A stretch of 64,000 nt of DNA from Nocardioidaceae bacterium (GTDB taxonomy: Bacteria > Actinomycetota > Actinomycetes > Propionibacteriales > Nocardioidaceae), in the NCBI GenBank assembly GCA_025980475.1, contig JAICXL010000003.1, positions 23,289 to 87,288 on the forward strand. The letters are read 5' to 3'. The notes under the pieces were generated by a model. The model searched no databases. It worked only from the letters and a program-made list of their open reading frames with translations, and had not been told where the DNA came from. Made by a program: the position numbers and the translations under genes. Shown in pieces: positions 18,409 to 28,692 of this stretch; position 1 is the first letter of the stretch, and every line of letters begins with the position of its first letter.

Positions 18409-19284
18409 ATGCACAGGTATGTTGACCGGTTCAGGCTCGCCCGCGTGCAGGGAGTCGGGCAACACCGCCACGGGCTCGACCGGGAGATCCTCCGGCTCGC
18501 CGTGCCCGCCTTCCTCGCCCTGGTCGCCGAGCCGCTCTACCTCCTCGCCGACTCCGCCATCGTCGGCCGCCTGGGCATCGACGGGATCTGGCTGGCCGTG
18601 CTCATCGGCGCGGCCGCCACCGCGCTCGGCATCCCGCTGACCCGGTGGCTGGTCGGCCTCTACCGCCCCGGCAGCAGTGTCGCCGACCAGGCCGCGTCGT
18701 ACCTCCACGTCGGGTGGCTCGGCAATGCTCCTGGTCTACGGCCTGGCCGGCCTGCCCGCGCTCGGCATCCGCGGCTCCGCCCTGGGCACCGTGGTCGCCC
18801 AGACGGGCACCGCGGTCGCCCTGCTGGCCGTCGTGGTGCGGGCGGCCCGAGCACACCGGGTGCCGCTGCTCCCCGACCCGGCCGGGATCCGCAGCGCGGG
18901 CGGCGCCGGGGTCCCGCTGCTGCTGCGCACGGTCACCCTGCGCGGGTAGCGGCCGGCCGGGACCCGTGCGGTGACCCGCCGGATGCTGCGCTGGGGGCTG
19001 CTCAGCGGCGTCGTCACCGGTGCGGGACTGGCGGTCCTGGCACCCTTCCTCGGCGGCCTGTTCACCTGCGCGTCCAGGCGCTGCTGCTGCCCGTGCTGCT
19101 GGCCTTCGCGCCGGCTGCCTGGGCAGCGACGGGTCTCGCGACCGGCCCCGCCACTGGGCCCACCACTGGGCCCGCCTCCCTCGTCCTGCTCTGGGTGGCC
19201 TTCGGGGTCGCCTTCATGGGCGGCCGCGCGATGGTGCTGCTGCTGCGCGAGCGCTCCGACGGCTGGCTGCGCGTCGGCGCCTGA
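18409..19284 (+). pseudogene. Decayed MATE (DinF-like) efflux transporter
   Basis: MATE-like pieces spread over two frames: LDREILRLAVPAFLALVAEPLYLLADSAIVGRLG, WLAVLIGAAATALGIPLTRWLVGLYRPGSSVADQAASYLHVGWLG, then AMLLVYGLAGLPALGIRGSALGTVVAQTGTAVALLAVVVRAARAHRVPLLPDPAGIRSAGGAGVPLLLRTVTLRG* and MTRRMLRWGLLSGVVTGAGLAVLAPFLGGLFT. Total length far too short for a MATE protein. Confidence 0.8.
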
Positions 19285-19285
19285 G

Positions 19286-19780
19286 TCAGCGGTCGACCGG
19301 GATCGGCCGCATCGCCTCGGCCACCGCGACGACGGCGAAGAGCACGACGGTGATGACGTGCACCGAGGTGCACCACAGGCAGATCCGGTCGATCCTGAAC
19401 AGCTCGGCATAGACGAGCCACAGCACCATCAGCACCCCGGCGCCGAGGGAGACCAACCGCAGCAGGTCGACCCCGCGGGAGCGGCCCCACAGCTGGGGCA
19501 GGCACAGCAGCGTGATGCCGATGTAGAACAGCAGGCCGATCAGGGCGACCGGGACGCCCGCGATGGCGGCGTACTGGCTCTTGGTCACCGCGCCGCAGTT
19601 GACGATTCCGTTCTCCGAGCAGGCCAGCGTCGTCGAGCCGGTGAAGTGCTCGTAGGTGAGGTACGCCGAGACACCCAGCCCCAGCACGGCGAGTACGAGC
19701 GAGGCCGGCCGCACCCAGGCGGGAGGCCAGCCCACCGCCTTCATCGCAGCGGCCGGAGACGCGTTGCGGGCGGTGCTCAT
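19286..19780 (-). CDS. Vitamin K epoxide reductase (VKOR) family protein
   Basis: LGLGVSAYLTYEHFTGSTTLACSENGIVNCGAVTKSQYAAIAGVPVALIGLLFY...ICLWCTSVHVITVVLF; CxxC and paired loop cysteines. Confidence 0.92.
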   Translation of the reverse strand: MSTARNASPAAAMKAVGWPPAWVRPASLVLAVLGLGVSAYLTYEHFTGSTTLACSENGIVNCGAVTKSQYAAIAGVPVALIGLLFYIGITLLCLPQLWGRSRGVDLLRLVSLGAGVLMVLWLVYAELFRIDRICLWCTSVHVITVVLFAVVAVAEAMRPIPVDR

Positions 19781-20685
19781 GACGCCGGCTGCAGCTTCGA
19801 GGCCGCTGCCTGAACACCGGTGGCGGAGCAGACGTTGGCGGGCTTGTTGCCGGTCAGCCTGCAGACGGCGGCGGTGATGGTGTTGGCCGAGCCGTCGACG
19901 GCCTTGGCCACGTCGCTGCTCGGGTCGTGCATCGCCTTGGCGACCTGGGCGTGCGTCAGGCCCTTCAGCACACCCGGGTCGTAGCTCGCCCCGCTGCTGA
20001 GGAACTTGCCGCCGAAGTAGATGAACGGGATCGGCGGCTGCCCCGGCTGGGCGCCGGGGACGTAGGGCTCGACGCCGTACTTGTTGAGGATCTTCTTGTC
20101 GGCCGACGGCAGGCTGTCCAGCGGCTGCTGGTTGCGGTCGGTGGTCTCGTAGCCGGCGAAGGCGACGTAGTCGCTGGAGTAGCTCGCGCCGTGGAACGAC
20201 AGCGTCGGGGTGTTCGGGAAGACGTCGGTGGACGAGGAGCTGGTCAGCCCGACGTTCGACCAGGTGCCGAACCGGGAGAGGGCCGCGACCACGGCCCAGC
20301 GCTCAGCCGCGCAGTAGGGGCAGAACTCGCCCCCGACGTAGAGGATCTTCGGCTTGCCGTTCTCGGTCAGGGAGGTGCCGTTGATGCCCTTCGGGGGGTT
20401 GCTGACCGAGCCCGCCCCGATCTTGGCGAAGACGCCGGCCGGCACACTGGTGACCTTGCCGACCACGCGGCCGGCCCCGGCGTCGGAGACCGCAGCGCCG
20501 TTGTCGCTGTTGCCGGTGCCGAGCTTGATGCCGACCATGATCAGCACGATCACGATGATCACCCCGACGGCGCCGAGGCTGCCGATCACCCGGGCGCGGC
20601 GGCGTCGCTCGGCAGCCTTCAGCTGCGCCAGCTTGGCCTGGCGGGCATTGTCGGCACGCCTCTGCTTGGCGGTGCGTTGAGCCAT
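19777..20685 (-). CDS. DUF929-family membrane-anchored thioredoxin-like protein
   Basis: MAQRTAKQRRADNARQAKLAQLKAAERRRRARVIGSLGAVGVIIVIVLIMVGIKLG..., ILYVGGEFCPYCAAERWAVVAALSRFGTW. Start overlaps none; stop overlaps the VKOR ATG by 4 bp. Confidence 0.87.
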   Translation of the reverse strand: MAQRTAKQRRADNARQAKLAQLKAAERRRRARVIGSLGAVGVIIVIVLIMVGIKLGTGNSDNGAAVSDAGAGRVVGKVTSVPAGVFAKIGAGSVSNPPKGINGTSLTENGKPKILYVGGEFCPYCAAERWAVVAALSRFGTWSNVGLTSSSSTDVFPNTPTLSFHGASYSSDYVAFAGYETTDRNQQPLDSLPSADKKILNKYGVEPYVPGAQPGQPPIPFIYFGGKFLSSGASYDPGVLKGLTHAQVAKAMHDPSSDVAKAVDGSANTITAAVCRLTGNKPANVCSATGVQAAASKLQPAS

Positions 20686-20795
20686 TGGTGTCCTCCTCCT
20701 GCGCCCCAAGGCTAGCGAGAGCCTAGACAGGCACCATGTGGAACCGCTGAGAGGCGTCCGGATCACCCCTGCCGCCAAGCCCTACGCTTGCCGCC

Positions 20796-21368
20796 GTGAC
20801 GCCGCTGCAGAGGATCGCCCTGGGTCTGGTGGTGGTCTTCGGCTCCGCGACGTTCCCCGCGCACCCGCAGCCGGCCTGGCACACCTGGGACGCGCTGCCC
20901 GACCCACTCGGCTGGGCGCTCGTCGTCGCCGGCCTCGTGCCGCTGCGCCACCTGCACCCGTCGTTCACCACCCCGCTCGCGCTGGCCGTCCTCGCCGGAC
21001 TGGTCAGCGTGCCGCTGTGGTTCCCGCAGCTGCGGATGCACCTGGACGCGTCCGGGAGCTGGGCGGCCAGCCTGCCGCAGGCGGTGTGCTGCCTCCTGCT
21101 GGCCCGCGAGATCGCCGCGGTCGGAGCGGTCCAGCACCCGCCGGACCGCTACCTCGCCCAGCGGTTCGGGCTGCTCGGCTGGGCATTCGCGGTGGTCGCC
21201 GTCCTCCCCGCGGTGGTGCTGGGGGCGCACCTGACAGCACTGCAGAGCACGACGCTGACCTTCTCGATGCTGTTCAACGTCGCGCTGGTGTGGCACCTCT
21301 TCATGGCGCACCGGCGCCCGGCCCTCTGCGGACCGGGGCCCCGGGAGATCCGGCCCAGGAAGGGCTAG
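20796..21368 (+). CDS. Hypothetical multi-pass membrane protein
   Basis: GTG start, about 6 hydrophobic segments: LGLVVVFGSATFPAHPQPAWHTWDALPDPLGWALVVAGLVPLRHLHPSF. Confidence 0.7.
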   Translation: MTPLQRIALGLVVVFGSATFPAHPQPAWHTWDALPDPLGWALVVAGLVPLRHLHPSFTTPLALAVLAGLVSVPLWFPQLRMHLDASGSWAASLPQAVCCLLLAREIAAVGAVQHPPDRYLAQRFGLLGWAFAVVAVLPAVVLGAHLTALQSTTLTFSMLFNVALVWHLFMAHRRPALCGPGPREIRPRKG

Positions 21369-21380
21369 ACCCAGAAAGAG

Positions 21381-21824
21381 TCAGGCCGAGACGACGTTGA
21401 GGCTGACCGTTGCCTCCACGTCGTCGTGCACCTTGACCTTGACCGTGTGCGCTCCGAGCGACTTGATCGGGTTGTCGACGATGATCGTGCGCCGGTCGAC
21501 GGTGGCGCCGCCCTCGCCGATGGCCTCGGCGATGTCCGCCGGCGTGACCGCACCGAAGAGCCGGCCGCCCTGTCCGGACCGGACCTTGACGTTGAAGGTG
21601 GAGCCCTCGAGCTGCGCCTTCACCTGGCTGGCCTGGTCGGCGTCGCGGACCGCGCGGGAGTTGCGGGCCTTCTTGATCGCGTCGATGGTGGACTGGCCAC
21701 CCTTGGTCCAGCGGATCCCGAGGCCACGAGGCACGAGGTAGTTGCGGCCGTAGCCGTCCTTGACCTCGACCACGTCGCCCGGGGCGCCGAGCCCGGTGAC
21801 CTCCTGGGTCAGGATGAGCTTCAT
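21381..21824 (-). CDS. rplI: 50S ribosomal protein L9
   Basis: [43 protein letters not shown]. Confidence 0.98.
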   Translation of the reverse strand: MKLILTQEVTGLGAPGDVVEVKDGYGRNYLVPRGLGIRWTKGGQSTIDAIKKARNSRAVRDADQASQVKAQLEGSTFNVKVRSGQGGRLFGAVTPADIAEAIGEGGATVDRRTIIVDNPIKSLGAHTVKVKVHDDVEATVSLNVVSA

Positions 21825-21841
21825 CGCGGGAGAGTCCTTCC

Positions 21842-22078
21842 TCAGCGAGCCGTGGACGTGTAGGGCAGCAGCGCCACCTCACGGGCGTTCTTGACCGCGA
21901 CGGCGACGTCGCGCTGGTGCTGGACGCAGTTGCCGGTCACCCGACGAGCGCGGATCTTGCCGCGGTCGGAGATGAACTTGCGCAACAGGTTGGTGTCCTT
22001 GTAGTCGACGTAGGTCACCTTGTCCTTGCAGAACTGGCAGACCTTCTTCTTCGGCTTGCGGATCACTGCCTTGGCCAT
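21842..22078 (-). CDS. rpsR: 30S ribosomal protein S18
   Basis: [64 protein letters not shown]. Confidence 0.98.
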   Translation of the reverse strand: MAKAVIRKPKKKVCQFCKDKVTYVDYKDTNLLRKFISDRGKIRARRVTGNCVQHQRDVAVAVKNAREVALLPYTSTAR

Positions 22079-22153
22079 TGTGGTGCTCCCTTTCAGCGAG
22101 CCCGGTCCCTGCAGTCATGGGGGCCGGAATGGTTGGGATGGACGGGGGGTGGA

Positions 22154-22735
22154 TCAGAACGGGGGCTCGTCGGTGGCGCCCGGCGTCGCCCAGGGGTCCT
22201 GCTGGGGCTGGCCCTGTGGGGCCCCCTGGGGGGCCTGGGGGGCGCCGCCCTGCTGGCCGCCCCAGGCGCCGCCGCCCTGCGTGGAGCCCGTCGCCCACGG
22301 GTCGTCGCCACCGGCACCGCCACCCGGACCACCAGCGGGCGCCCCGCCGGAGTAGCCGCCCCCACCGCTGCGGGTGGCCTTGGTGACCTTGGCGGTGGCG
22401 TACTTCAGGCTGGGGCCGACCTCGTCGACGTCGAGCTCCATGACCGTGCGCTTCTCACCCTCACGGGTCTCATAGCTGCGGGACTTGAGTCGGCCCTGCG
22501 CCACGACCCTGGTCCCCTTGGTGAGCGACTCGGCGACGTTCTCGGCCGCCTGCCGCCAGATCGAGCAGTTGAGGAAGAGCGTGTCGCCGTCCTTCCACTC
22601 GTTGCTCTGCTTGTCGAAGGTGCGCGGGGTGGACGCGATCGTGAAGTTCGCGACCGCCGCGCCCGACGGGGTGAATCGGAGCTCCGGGTCACCGGTCAGG
22701 TTGCCGATGACGGTGATGATGGTCTCGCCGGCCAT
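22154..22735 (-). CDS. ssb: Single-stranded DNA-binding protein
   Basis: [41 protein letters not shown]..., Gly-rich tail ending ATDEPPF. Confidence 0.97.
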   Translation of the reverse strand: MAGETIITVIGNLTGDPELRFTPSGAAVANFTIASTPRTFDKQSNEWKDGDTLFLNCSIWRQAAENVAESLTKGTRVVAQGRLKSRSYETREGEKRTVMELDVDEVGPSLKYATAKVTKATRSGGGGYSGGAPAGGPGGGAGGDDPWATGSTQGGGAWGGQQGGAPQAPQGAPQGQPQQDPWATPGATDEPPF

Positions 22736-22781
22736 GCTGATCCTCCCTTGGATCTTGCCCTGGATCGGGTAGGTGTCGACG

Positions 22782-23072
22782 TCAGCGGACGTCGGGGCGG
22801 ATGACCTTAGTGCGCAGCACCGACTCATTGAGGCCGAGCTGTCGGTCGAGCTCCTTGACGGTGGCTGGCTCGGCCTGCAGCGAGACGACCGCGTAGATGC
22901 CCTCGGCGTTCTTCTCGATCTCGTAGGCGAGCCGGCGGCGGCCCCAGATGTCGATGTTGTCGATGCTGCCTCCGTCGTTGCGCACGACGTTGAGGTAGGT
23001 GTCGAGTGACGGGGCGACCGTGCGCTCTTCGAGGTCAGGGTCGAGGATGACCATGAGTTCATAGGCACGCAT
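22782..23072 (-). CDS. rpsF: 30S ribosomal protein S6
   Basis: [52 protein letters not shown]. Confidence 0.98.
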   Translation of the reverse strand: MRAYELMVILDPDLEERTVAPSLDTYLNVVRNDGGSIDNIDIWGRRRLAYEIEKNAEGIYAVVSLQAEPATVKELDRQLGLNESVLRTKVIRPDVR

Positions 23073-23235
23073 AGCGATCTCCACCTCCTTCGGACTCGGG
23101 CGGCCACGGCATCTCCGTGGCAGGAGGGCTGATGCGTTGTCGAGCTCCCACCGGAGGAGACGACGACGGGTCAGCATAGCCCGGGTCGGGCCAGCCCGCG
23201 AAATCGTCCTGCCACGGGTCACTAGGGTGGGCCGC

Positions 23236-24036
23236 ATGGTGAGCCAGCTGACGCTCGGTGCCCATGTCGACCAGGCCGACCCGGTCGCGGAGGCGGCGGC
23301 GCGCGGGGCCGACCACGTGCAGTTCTTCCTCGGGGACCCGCAGGGGTACCAGGGCCCGGAGGTGAGGTACTCCGGCGGCGCGGCCGCTCTGCGCAAGGAC
23401 GCCGAGGCTGCCGGGGTCGGGCTCTACGTGCACGCGCCCTACGTCATCAACGTGGCGACCACCAACAACCGGATCCGCATCCCCAGCCGCAAGCTGCTGC
23501 AGCAACACGTCGACGCTGCCGCAGAGATCGGCGCCCGCGGACTGATCGTCCACGGCGGCCACGTCAACAAGGCCGACGATCCGCAGGTCGGGTTCGACAA
23601 CTGGCGCAAGGCGGTCCAGGCCACCGACCTGAAGCTGCCGCTGCTGATCGAGAACACCGCCGGCGGCGACAACGCGATGACCCGGCAGCTGGAGCGCATC
23701 GAGGGCGTGTGGGCGGCGATCGGGGAAGCCACCGGGCACGAGGACGTCGGCTTCTGCCTGGACACCTGCCACGCCTGGGCCAGCGGCATCGACCTCGCCA
23801 CGATCGTCGAGGCGATCCGGGCCATCACCGGCCGGATCGACCTGGTGCACGCCAACGACAGCCGCGACGCGGCCGGCTCCGGCGCAGACCGGCACACCAG
23901 CCTCGGCGGAGGGCAGGTCGACCCTGACCTCCTCGCCGGGGTGATCCGCGACGCCGGTGCGCCCGTGGTCTGCGAAACGCCGGGCGGCGCCGACGCACAC
24001 CGCGCCGACTTCGCCTGGCTGCGTGAGCACGTCTGA
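23236..24036 (+). CDS. nfo: Deoxyribonuclease IV (endonuclease IV, AP endonuclease)
   Basis: [32 protein letters not shown]...[12 protein letters not shown]...LLIENTAGG...[14 protein letters not shown]...[22 protein letters not shown]. Confidence 0.95.
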   Translation: MVSQLTLGAHVDQADPVAEAAARGADHVQFFLGDPQGYQGPEVRYSGGAAALRKDAEAAGVGLYVHAPYVINVATTNNRIRIPSRKLLQQHVDAAAEIGARGLIVHGGHVNKADDPQVGFDNWRKAVQATDLKLPLLIENTAGGDNAMTRQLERIEGVWAAIGEATGHEDVGFCLDTCHAWASGIDLATIVEAIRAITGRIDLVHANDSRDAAGSGADRHTSLGGGQVDPDLLAGVIRDAGAPVVCETPGGADAHRADFAWLREHV

Positions 24037-24084
24037 GCCACCGCTCGGCGCGTAGCCCGGGTGCCCGGCAGTCGTTGAGCAGGC

Positions 24085-25065
24085 GTGCACGTGCAGCCGC
24101 ACCGGTCCCGGCCCGCAAGCCGGCGCCGCCAGAGGCGCCGCCGCCGGATCCGCCGCGTGGTCCTGGCGGTCCTCGCCGTGCTCCTGGCCATCGTGCTCGC
24201 ACTGCTCTGGCTGCTGAACCACCTCCTCGGCGGGATCCAGCGAGCGCCACTGCTGCCGCCGTACGACGGGCCGCCCAGTGTCGGTCAGAACATCCTGCTG
24301 CTCGGGTCGGACAGCCGCGCACACAGTCTGCGCCTCGACGCCCGGTCCGACGTCATCCAGCTCGTGCACATCGCCGCCGACGGCCGCAGCGCGGCGGTCG
24401 TGCACGTGCCGCGCGACCTCTACGTGCCGATTCCCGGGCACGGGCGCAGCAAGGTCAACGCCGCCTATGCCTGGGGCGGCGCCCCGCTGGTCGTCCGCAC
24501 CCTCGAGCGGCTCCTCCACCTCAACATCGACCACGTCGCCCAGACCGGCTTCACCGGTTTCCAGAACATCACCGACACCGTGCACGGCGTCGACATGAAG
24601 GTCAGCCAGGTGACCGCCCAGGACCGGTCGCTCGGTCTCGAGCACACCGGCTGGCAGCACTTCGACGGCAAGCAGGCGCTGGCCTACGTGCGGGTGCGCT
24701 ACGGCCTGCGCCTGGGCGACATCGACCGCGGCCGCCGGCAGCAGCAGTGGCTGGCCGCGATGTTGGGGAAGGTGCACCAACCCCGCACCGTGCTCGACCC
24801 GGTCCGCCTCTTCACGCTGCTCCATGACGTGACTCCCTACGTCGTCCTCGACGACACCTTCACCAACGCCGACCTGAGGTCGCTGGCCCTGGAGATGCGG
24901 CACCTCTCGCCGGCCGACGTCACCTGGCTCACTGCACCGTGGGCCGGCTTCCGCGACGTCACGGGCGTCGGCAGCACGGTCACGCCGGACCGCACCGGGC
25001 TGCGGCAGCTCGGGACGGACCTGCGCGAGGACGACATGCCGGCGCTCAGGGCGATGACCGGCTGA
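24085..25065 (+). CDS. LytR-CpsA-Psr (LCP) family cell-wall ligase
   Basis: NILLLGSDSRAHSLRLDARSDVIQLVHIAADGRSAAVVHVPRDLYVPIPGHGRSKVNAAYAWGG...LNIDHVAQTGFTGFQNITDTVHGVDM...QALAYVRVRYGLRLGDIDRGRRQQQWLAAML. Confidence 0.93.
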   Translation: MHVQPHRSRPASRRRQRRRRRIRRVVLAVLAVLLAIVLALLWLLNHLLGGIQRAPLLPPYDGPPSVGQNILLLGSDSRAHSLRLDARSDVIQLVHIAADGRSAAVVHVPRDLYVPIPGHGRSKVNAAYAWGGAPLVVRTLERLLHLNIDHVAQTGFTGFQNITDTVHGVDMKVSQVTAQDRSLGLEHTGWQHFDGKQALAYVRVRYGLRLGDIDRGRRQQQWLAAMLGKVHQPRTVLDPVRLFTLLHDVTPYVVLDDTFTNADLRSLALEMRHLSPADVTWLTAPWAGFRDVTGVGSTVTPDRTGLRQLGTDLREDDMPALRAMTG

Positions 25066-25146
25066 GAAATTCCTCCCGCCGCCTCTCGACACCGTGCCCG
25101 GGCAGTGCCAAGTTGGTCTCGGCAACTACGAGCTCGGAGGCGTGGG

Positions 25147-27528
25147 ATGGTCAACGTCGGTCTCGGCAAGTCAGTCGTCTCGGCGGCCGCAACGGCCACC
25201 CTGCTCGGCGCAGCGGCGCTGGCCGGGCCGGTCAGCAGTGCAGCGGCAGGTCCCCCGGCCGAGTCAGCGGCCCACCCGGCGCGCGCGGCGACGTGCCAGC
25301 TGGGGCACGGGGTCAAGCACGTGGTCAGCCTCCTGTTCGACAACGTGCACTTCTTCCGGGACAACCCGAACGTGCCGTCGGACCTGGAGCAGATGCCGCA
25401 CCTGCGGAACTTCCTCCAGCACGACGGCACCATCTTCTCCAACACCCACACTCCGATGATCGCGCACACCGCGGACGACAGCCTGACCATCTACACCGGG
25501 CTCTACGGCGACCGGCACGGGCAGCCGCTGACCAATTCCTACCGGACCTACAACCCCGACGGCAGCAGCGATCCGGCGACGTCGTTCGCCTACTGGACCG
25601 ACCCGGTCGCCGACACCGCCGGCCCCCCGACGCCCGGCCACGACAGGGCGCCCACGATGGTCTACTCCCCTCGGACCCCGGCGAGGTCGGGCGCCACCTC
25701 GCGACAGACCCCGGCGCCCTGGGTGCCGTTCACCCGGGCGGGTTGCAGCGTCGGTGACTTCTCCACCGCCAACATGGTCCTGGAGAGCGCGAAGGCCGAC
25801 CTGCCCAACGTCTTCGGCCCGAACTCGCCGGAGGTCGCGCAGTACAGCGCGGACCAGGACAGCTACAAGGACCAGGAGACCACCGACTATGTCGGCATGG
25901 CCGTCCACTGCGCCCGGCGGGCCACCATCTGCGCCACGGCGACCGGCACCCGCGGCAACCAGACCACCGTGCGCCACACCGCGGTGCCCGACCGGCTGCC
26001 GACGGAGCCCGGCGGCTACCGCGGCTTCAAGGCGCTGTACGGCGCCAGGTACACCTCACCGCAGCTCGGCGCCGGCCGGCCGAACCTGACCCACCACGGG
26101 TTCCCCGTGACCGACGCCGCCGGCAACCTCGTCGACCTGTCGGGCAACGAGATCGACAACGAGTACTCCGGCACCCCCGGGTTCCCCGGCTTCGACCCGA
26201 CCGCCTCGCAGTCGCTCGCCTACGTCGCGGACATGCAGGAGGCCGGCATCCCGGTCACCTACGGCTACATCGCCGACCTGCACGAGGTGCTGCCCGGGGA
26301 CACCGGCTGCACGAGCAACTCCAACACCAGGGACTACGCCGCGCTGGGTCCCGGCGACCCCTGCTACACGCAGAACCTCAAGGCCTACGACCGCGCCTTC
26401 GCCATCTTCTTCAGGCGGTTGCGGGCCGACGGGATCACCAAGCGCAACACGATCTTCGAGATCGGGGCGGAGGAGAACGACCAGTTCGACGGTGCCAACG
26501 TCGGCCGGGCGATCCAGCCGTCGCCCGCCGGGTGCGACGGCGTCACCACGCCCTGCACCTACACGGACCAGCAGATCGGCGAGCTGCAGGTGAACCTCGC
26601 TGCGAAGCTCGCCGGCACGGCCAGCAGCGGCACCCCGTTCGTGCTCGAGCCGCAGGGCGCGTCGATCTACGTCCAGGGGCGCCCGGGCGCCCGGAACCCG
26701 GCGGTCCGACAGCTGCAGCGCGACACCGCGGCGATGCGTGGGGACAACCCCTACAGCGGTCGCACGCATCAGCGCATCGTGAAGTACCAGGCCGACTCGG
26801 TGGAGCAGCGCATCCTGCACATGCGCACCGCCGACCCGTTGCGCGAGCCGACCTACACGATGTTCCCGGTGCCCGACTACTACTTCTCCACCTCGGGCGC
26901 GGACGAGGCGATCACCAACGCCTACGCGTGGAACCACGGCTACTACTCGCCGAACATCGACATCACCTGGTCCGCCTTCGTCGGCCCGCACGTCGCTCGT
27001 CGAGGCATCGACGGACCCGGGCCGGCCGGGGGCAACGAGGCGCGGGACCCGAACTCCACGCACACCGTGCCGCAGGCGAGCCGGGTCGGCACCTGGGTGG
27101 AGGAGGCCGACATCAGGCCGACGCTGCTGCACCTCGTCGGGCTGCGCGACGACTACCGCTCCGACGGCGAGGTGGTTGGCCAGGCCCTGGCCCGTCCGTC
27201 ACGCTCGGTACGCGCGGTGAGGCGCCTGGCGCGCGTCTACCAGCAGCTGAACTCCTCCGTCGGCGCCTTCGCCACCCACACGCTGGTGGCCGACTCCCGG
27301 GCGCTGGCCAGCGGGTCCGCTGCTGACGACCACGTCTTCGCCACCGTCCACGACCGGCTTCTCGCCCTCGCGGGCCACCGGGACCGGCTGGCCTCCACGA
27401 TGAAGGCGGTGCTCGCCCGCGCCGACGCCGGAGCCCGGCCACGACCGCACCGCGTGCGGCACCTGGTCCGGGCGGGCCACCGGCTGATCGCCCGCTCGGC
27501 CCGCCTCTCCCGGGAGGTCGGCCGCTGA
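25147..27528 (+). CDS. Secreted alkaline-phosphatase/phosphodiesterase-superfamily-like protein
   Basis: Signal peptide (VSAAATATLLGAAALAGPVSSAAAG), then VVSLLFDNVHFFRDNPNVPSDLEQMPHLRNFLQHDGTIFSNTHTPMIAHTADDSLTIYTGLYGDRHGQP. Confidence 0.7.
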   Translation: MVNVGLGKSVVSAAATATLLGAAALAGPVSSAAAGPPAESAAHPARAATCQLGHGVKHVVSLLFDNVHFFRDNPNVPSDLEQMPHLRNFLQHDGTIFSNTHTPMIAHTADDSLTIYTGLYGDRHGQPLTNSYRTYNPDGSSDPATSFAYWTDPVADTAGPPTPGHDRAPTMVYSPRTPARSGATSRQTPAPWVPFTRAGCSVGDFSTANMVLESAKADLPNVFGPNSPEVAQYSADQDSYKDQETTDYVGMAVHCARRATICATATGTRGNQTTVRHTAVPDRLPTEPGGYRGFKALYGARYTSPQLGAGRPNLTHHGFPVTDAAGNLVDLSGNEIDNEYSGTPGFPGFDPTASQSLAYVADMQEAGIPVTYGYIADLHEVLPGDTGCTSNSNTRDYAALGPGDPCYTQNLKAYDRAFAIFFRRLRADGITKRNTIFEIGAEENDQFDGANVGRAIQPSPAGCDGVTTPCTYTDQQIGELQVNLAAKLAGTASSGTPFVLEPQGASIYVQGRPGARNPAVRQLQRDTAAMRGDNPYSGRTHQRIVKYQADSVEQRILHMRTADPLREPTYTMFPVPDYYFSTSGADEAITNAYAWNHGYYSPNIDITWSAFVGPHVARRGIDGPGPAGGNEARDPNSTHTVPQASRVGTWVEEADIRPTLLHLVGLRDDYRSDGEVVGQALARPSRSVRAVRRLARVYQQLNSSVGAFATHTLVADSRALASGSAADDHVFATVHDRLLALAGHRDRLASTMKAVLARADAGARPRPHRVRHLVRAGHRLIARSARLSREVGR

Positions 27529-27546
27529 ACCCGTAGGCTCTGGCGC

Positions 27547-28692
27547 GTGACAGCGCCCGACCTCTCCGTCGCCACGATCACTCCCGACGAGCACCTCGCC
27601 TTCCTGGCGTCCCGCGACTCGGCGAGCTTCCTGCAGACCCCCGCCTGGGGCCGGGTCAAGGCGGAGTGGCGCAGCGAGTCCGTCGGCTGGTGGAGAGGGG
27701 ACCAGCTGGTCGGCGCCGGGCTGGTGCTGCACCGCGAGGCCCCCGTCGTACGCCGTTCGCTCGCCTACCTTCCCGAGGGGCCGGTGATCGACTGGGAGAC
27801 CGAGCATCTCGGCGCGTGGCTGCGTCCGCTCGCCGCCCACCTCAGGCAGCAGGGCGCGTTCGGCGTGCGGATCGGTCCGCCGGTGGTCACCCGGCGCTGG
27901 AGCGCGCAGCAGGTCAAGGACGGCATCGCCGACGACGGCATCGGCTCGTTGACCGAGCTGCCGCCGCTCGAACGCAGCCGAACCGGCGCCCAGCTGGTCT
28001 CCCAGCTGGTCGAGCTGGGCTGGCGACCGCAGGCGGTCACCGGCGGGTTCGCCGCCGGCCAGCCGCAGTACAACTTCGTCATCCCGCTCGTCGACGACGA
28101 CGGGAAGCCGCGCAGCGAGGACGACGTGCTGGCGGGGATGAACCAGCTCTGGCGCCGCAACATCAAGAAGGCCGCGAAGGCGGGCGTCGAGGTACGGCGC
28201 GGCGACGTGGACGACCTGCCCGCCTTCCACGACCTGTATGCCCACACCGCCGAGCGGGACCACTTCACTCCACGGCCACTGGCCTACTTCCGGCGGATGC
28301 TCGAGGCGCTGGACGCCGAGGACCCTGGCGGCGGGCGGATCCGGCTCTACCTCGCCGAGCACGAGGGCGACCTGGTCGCCAGCACGATCTGGATCCGGGT
28401 CGGCGCGCACACCTGGTACTCCTACGGCGCCAGCTCGTCGGAGGAGCGCGAGGTGCGAGGGTCCAACGCGGTGCAGTGGCAGATGATCCGCGATGCGATC
28501 GCGCTCGGCGCCGGCGTCTATGACCTGCGCGGCATCACCGACACCCTCGCGGCGAACGACTCCCACGTCGGGCTGATCCAGTTCAAGGTCGGCACCGGCG
28601 GCGAGGCGGTCGAGTACGCCGGCGAGTGGGACCTGCCCCTCAACCGTGCGCTCTACAAGGCCTTCGAGCTCTACCTGAAGAGGCGCTCTTGA
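27547..28692 (+). CDS. FemAB-like peptidoglycan bridge aminoacyltransferase
   Basis: ASFLQTPAWGRVKAEWRSESVGWWRGDQLVGAGLVLHREAPVVRRSLAYLPEGPVIDW...MNQLWRRNIKKAAKAGVEVRRGD...GSNAVQWQMIRDAIALGAGVYDLRG. Confidence 0.92.
   Translation: MTAPDLSVATITPDEHLAFLASRDSASFLQTPAWGRVKAEWRSESVGWWRGDQLVGAGLVLHREAPVVRRSLAYLPEGPVIDWETEHLGAWLRPLAAHLRQQGAFGVRIGPPVVTRRWSAQQVKDGIADDGIGSLTELPPLERSRTGAQLVSQLVELGWRPQAVTGGFAAGQPQYNFVIPLVDDDGKPRSEDDVLAGMNQLWRRNIKKAAKAGVEVRRGDVDDLPAFHDLYAHTAERDHFTPRPLAYFRRMLEALDAEDPGGGRIRLYLAEHEGDLVASTIWIRVGAHTWYSYGASSSEEREVRGSNAVQWQMIRDAIALGAGVYDLRGITDTLAANDSHVGLIQFKVGTGGEAVEYAGEWDLPLNRALYKAFELYLKRRS

Noticed and set aside
23059-25125. 688-aa minus-strand ORF
   Set aside because: Antisense to nfo and the LCP gene; H/G/R-rich composition typical of GC-rich shadow frames. 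Only rpsF and the short 5' part overlap real minus-strand coding.
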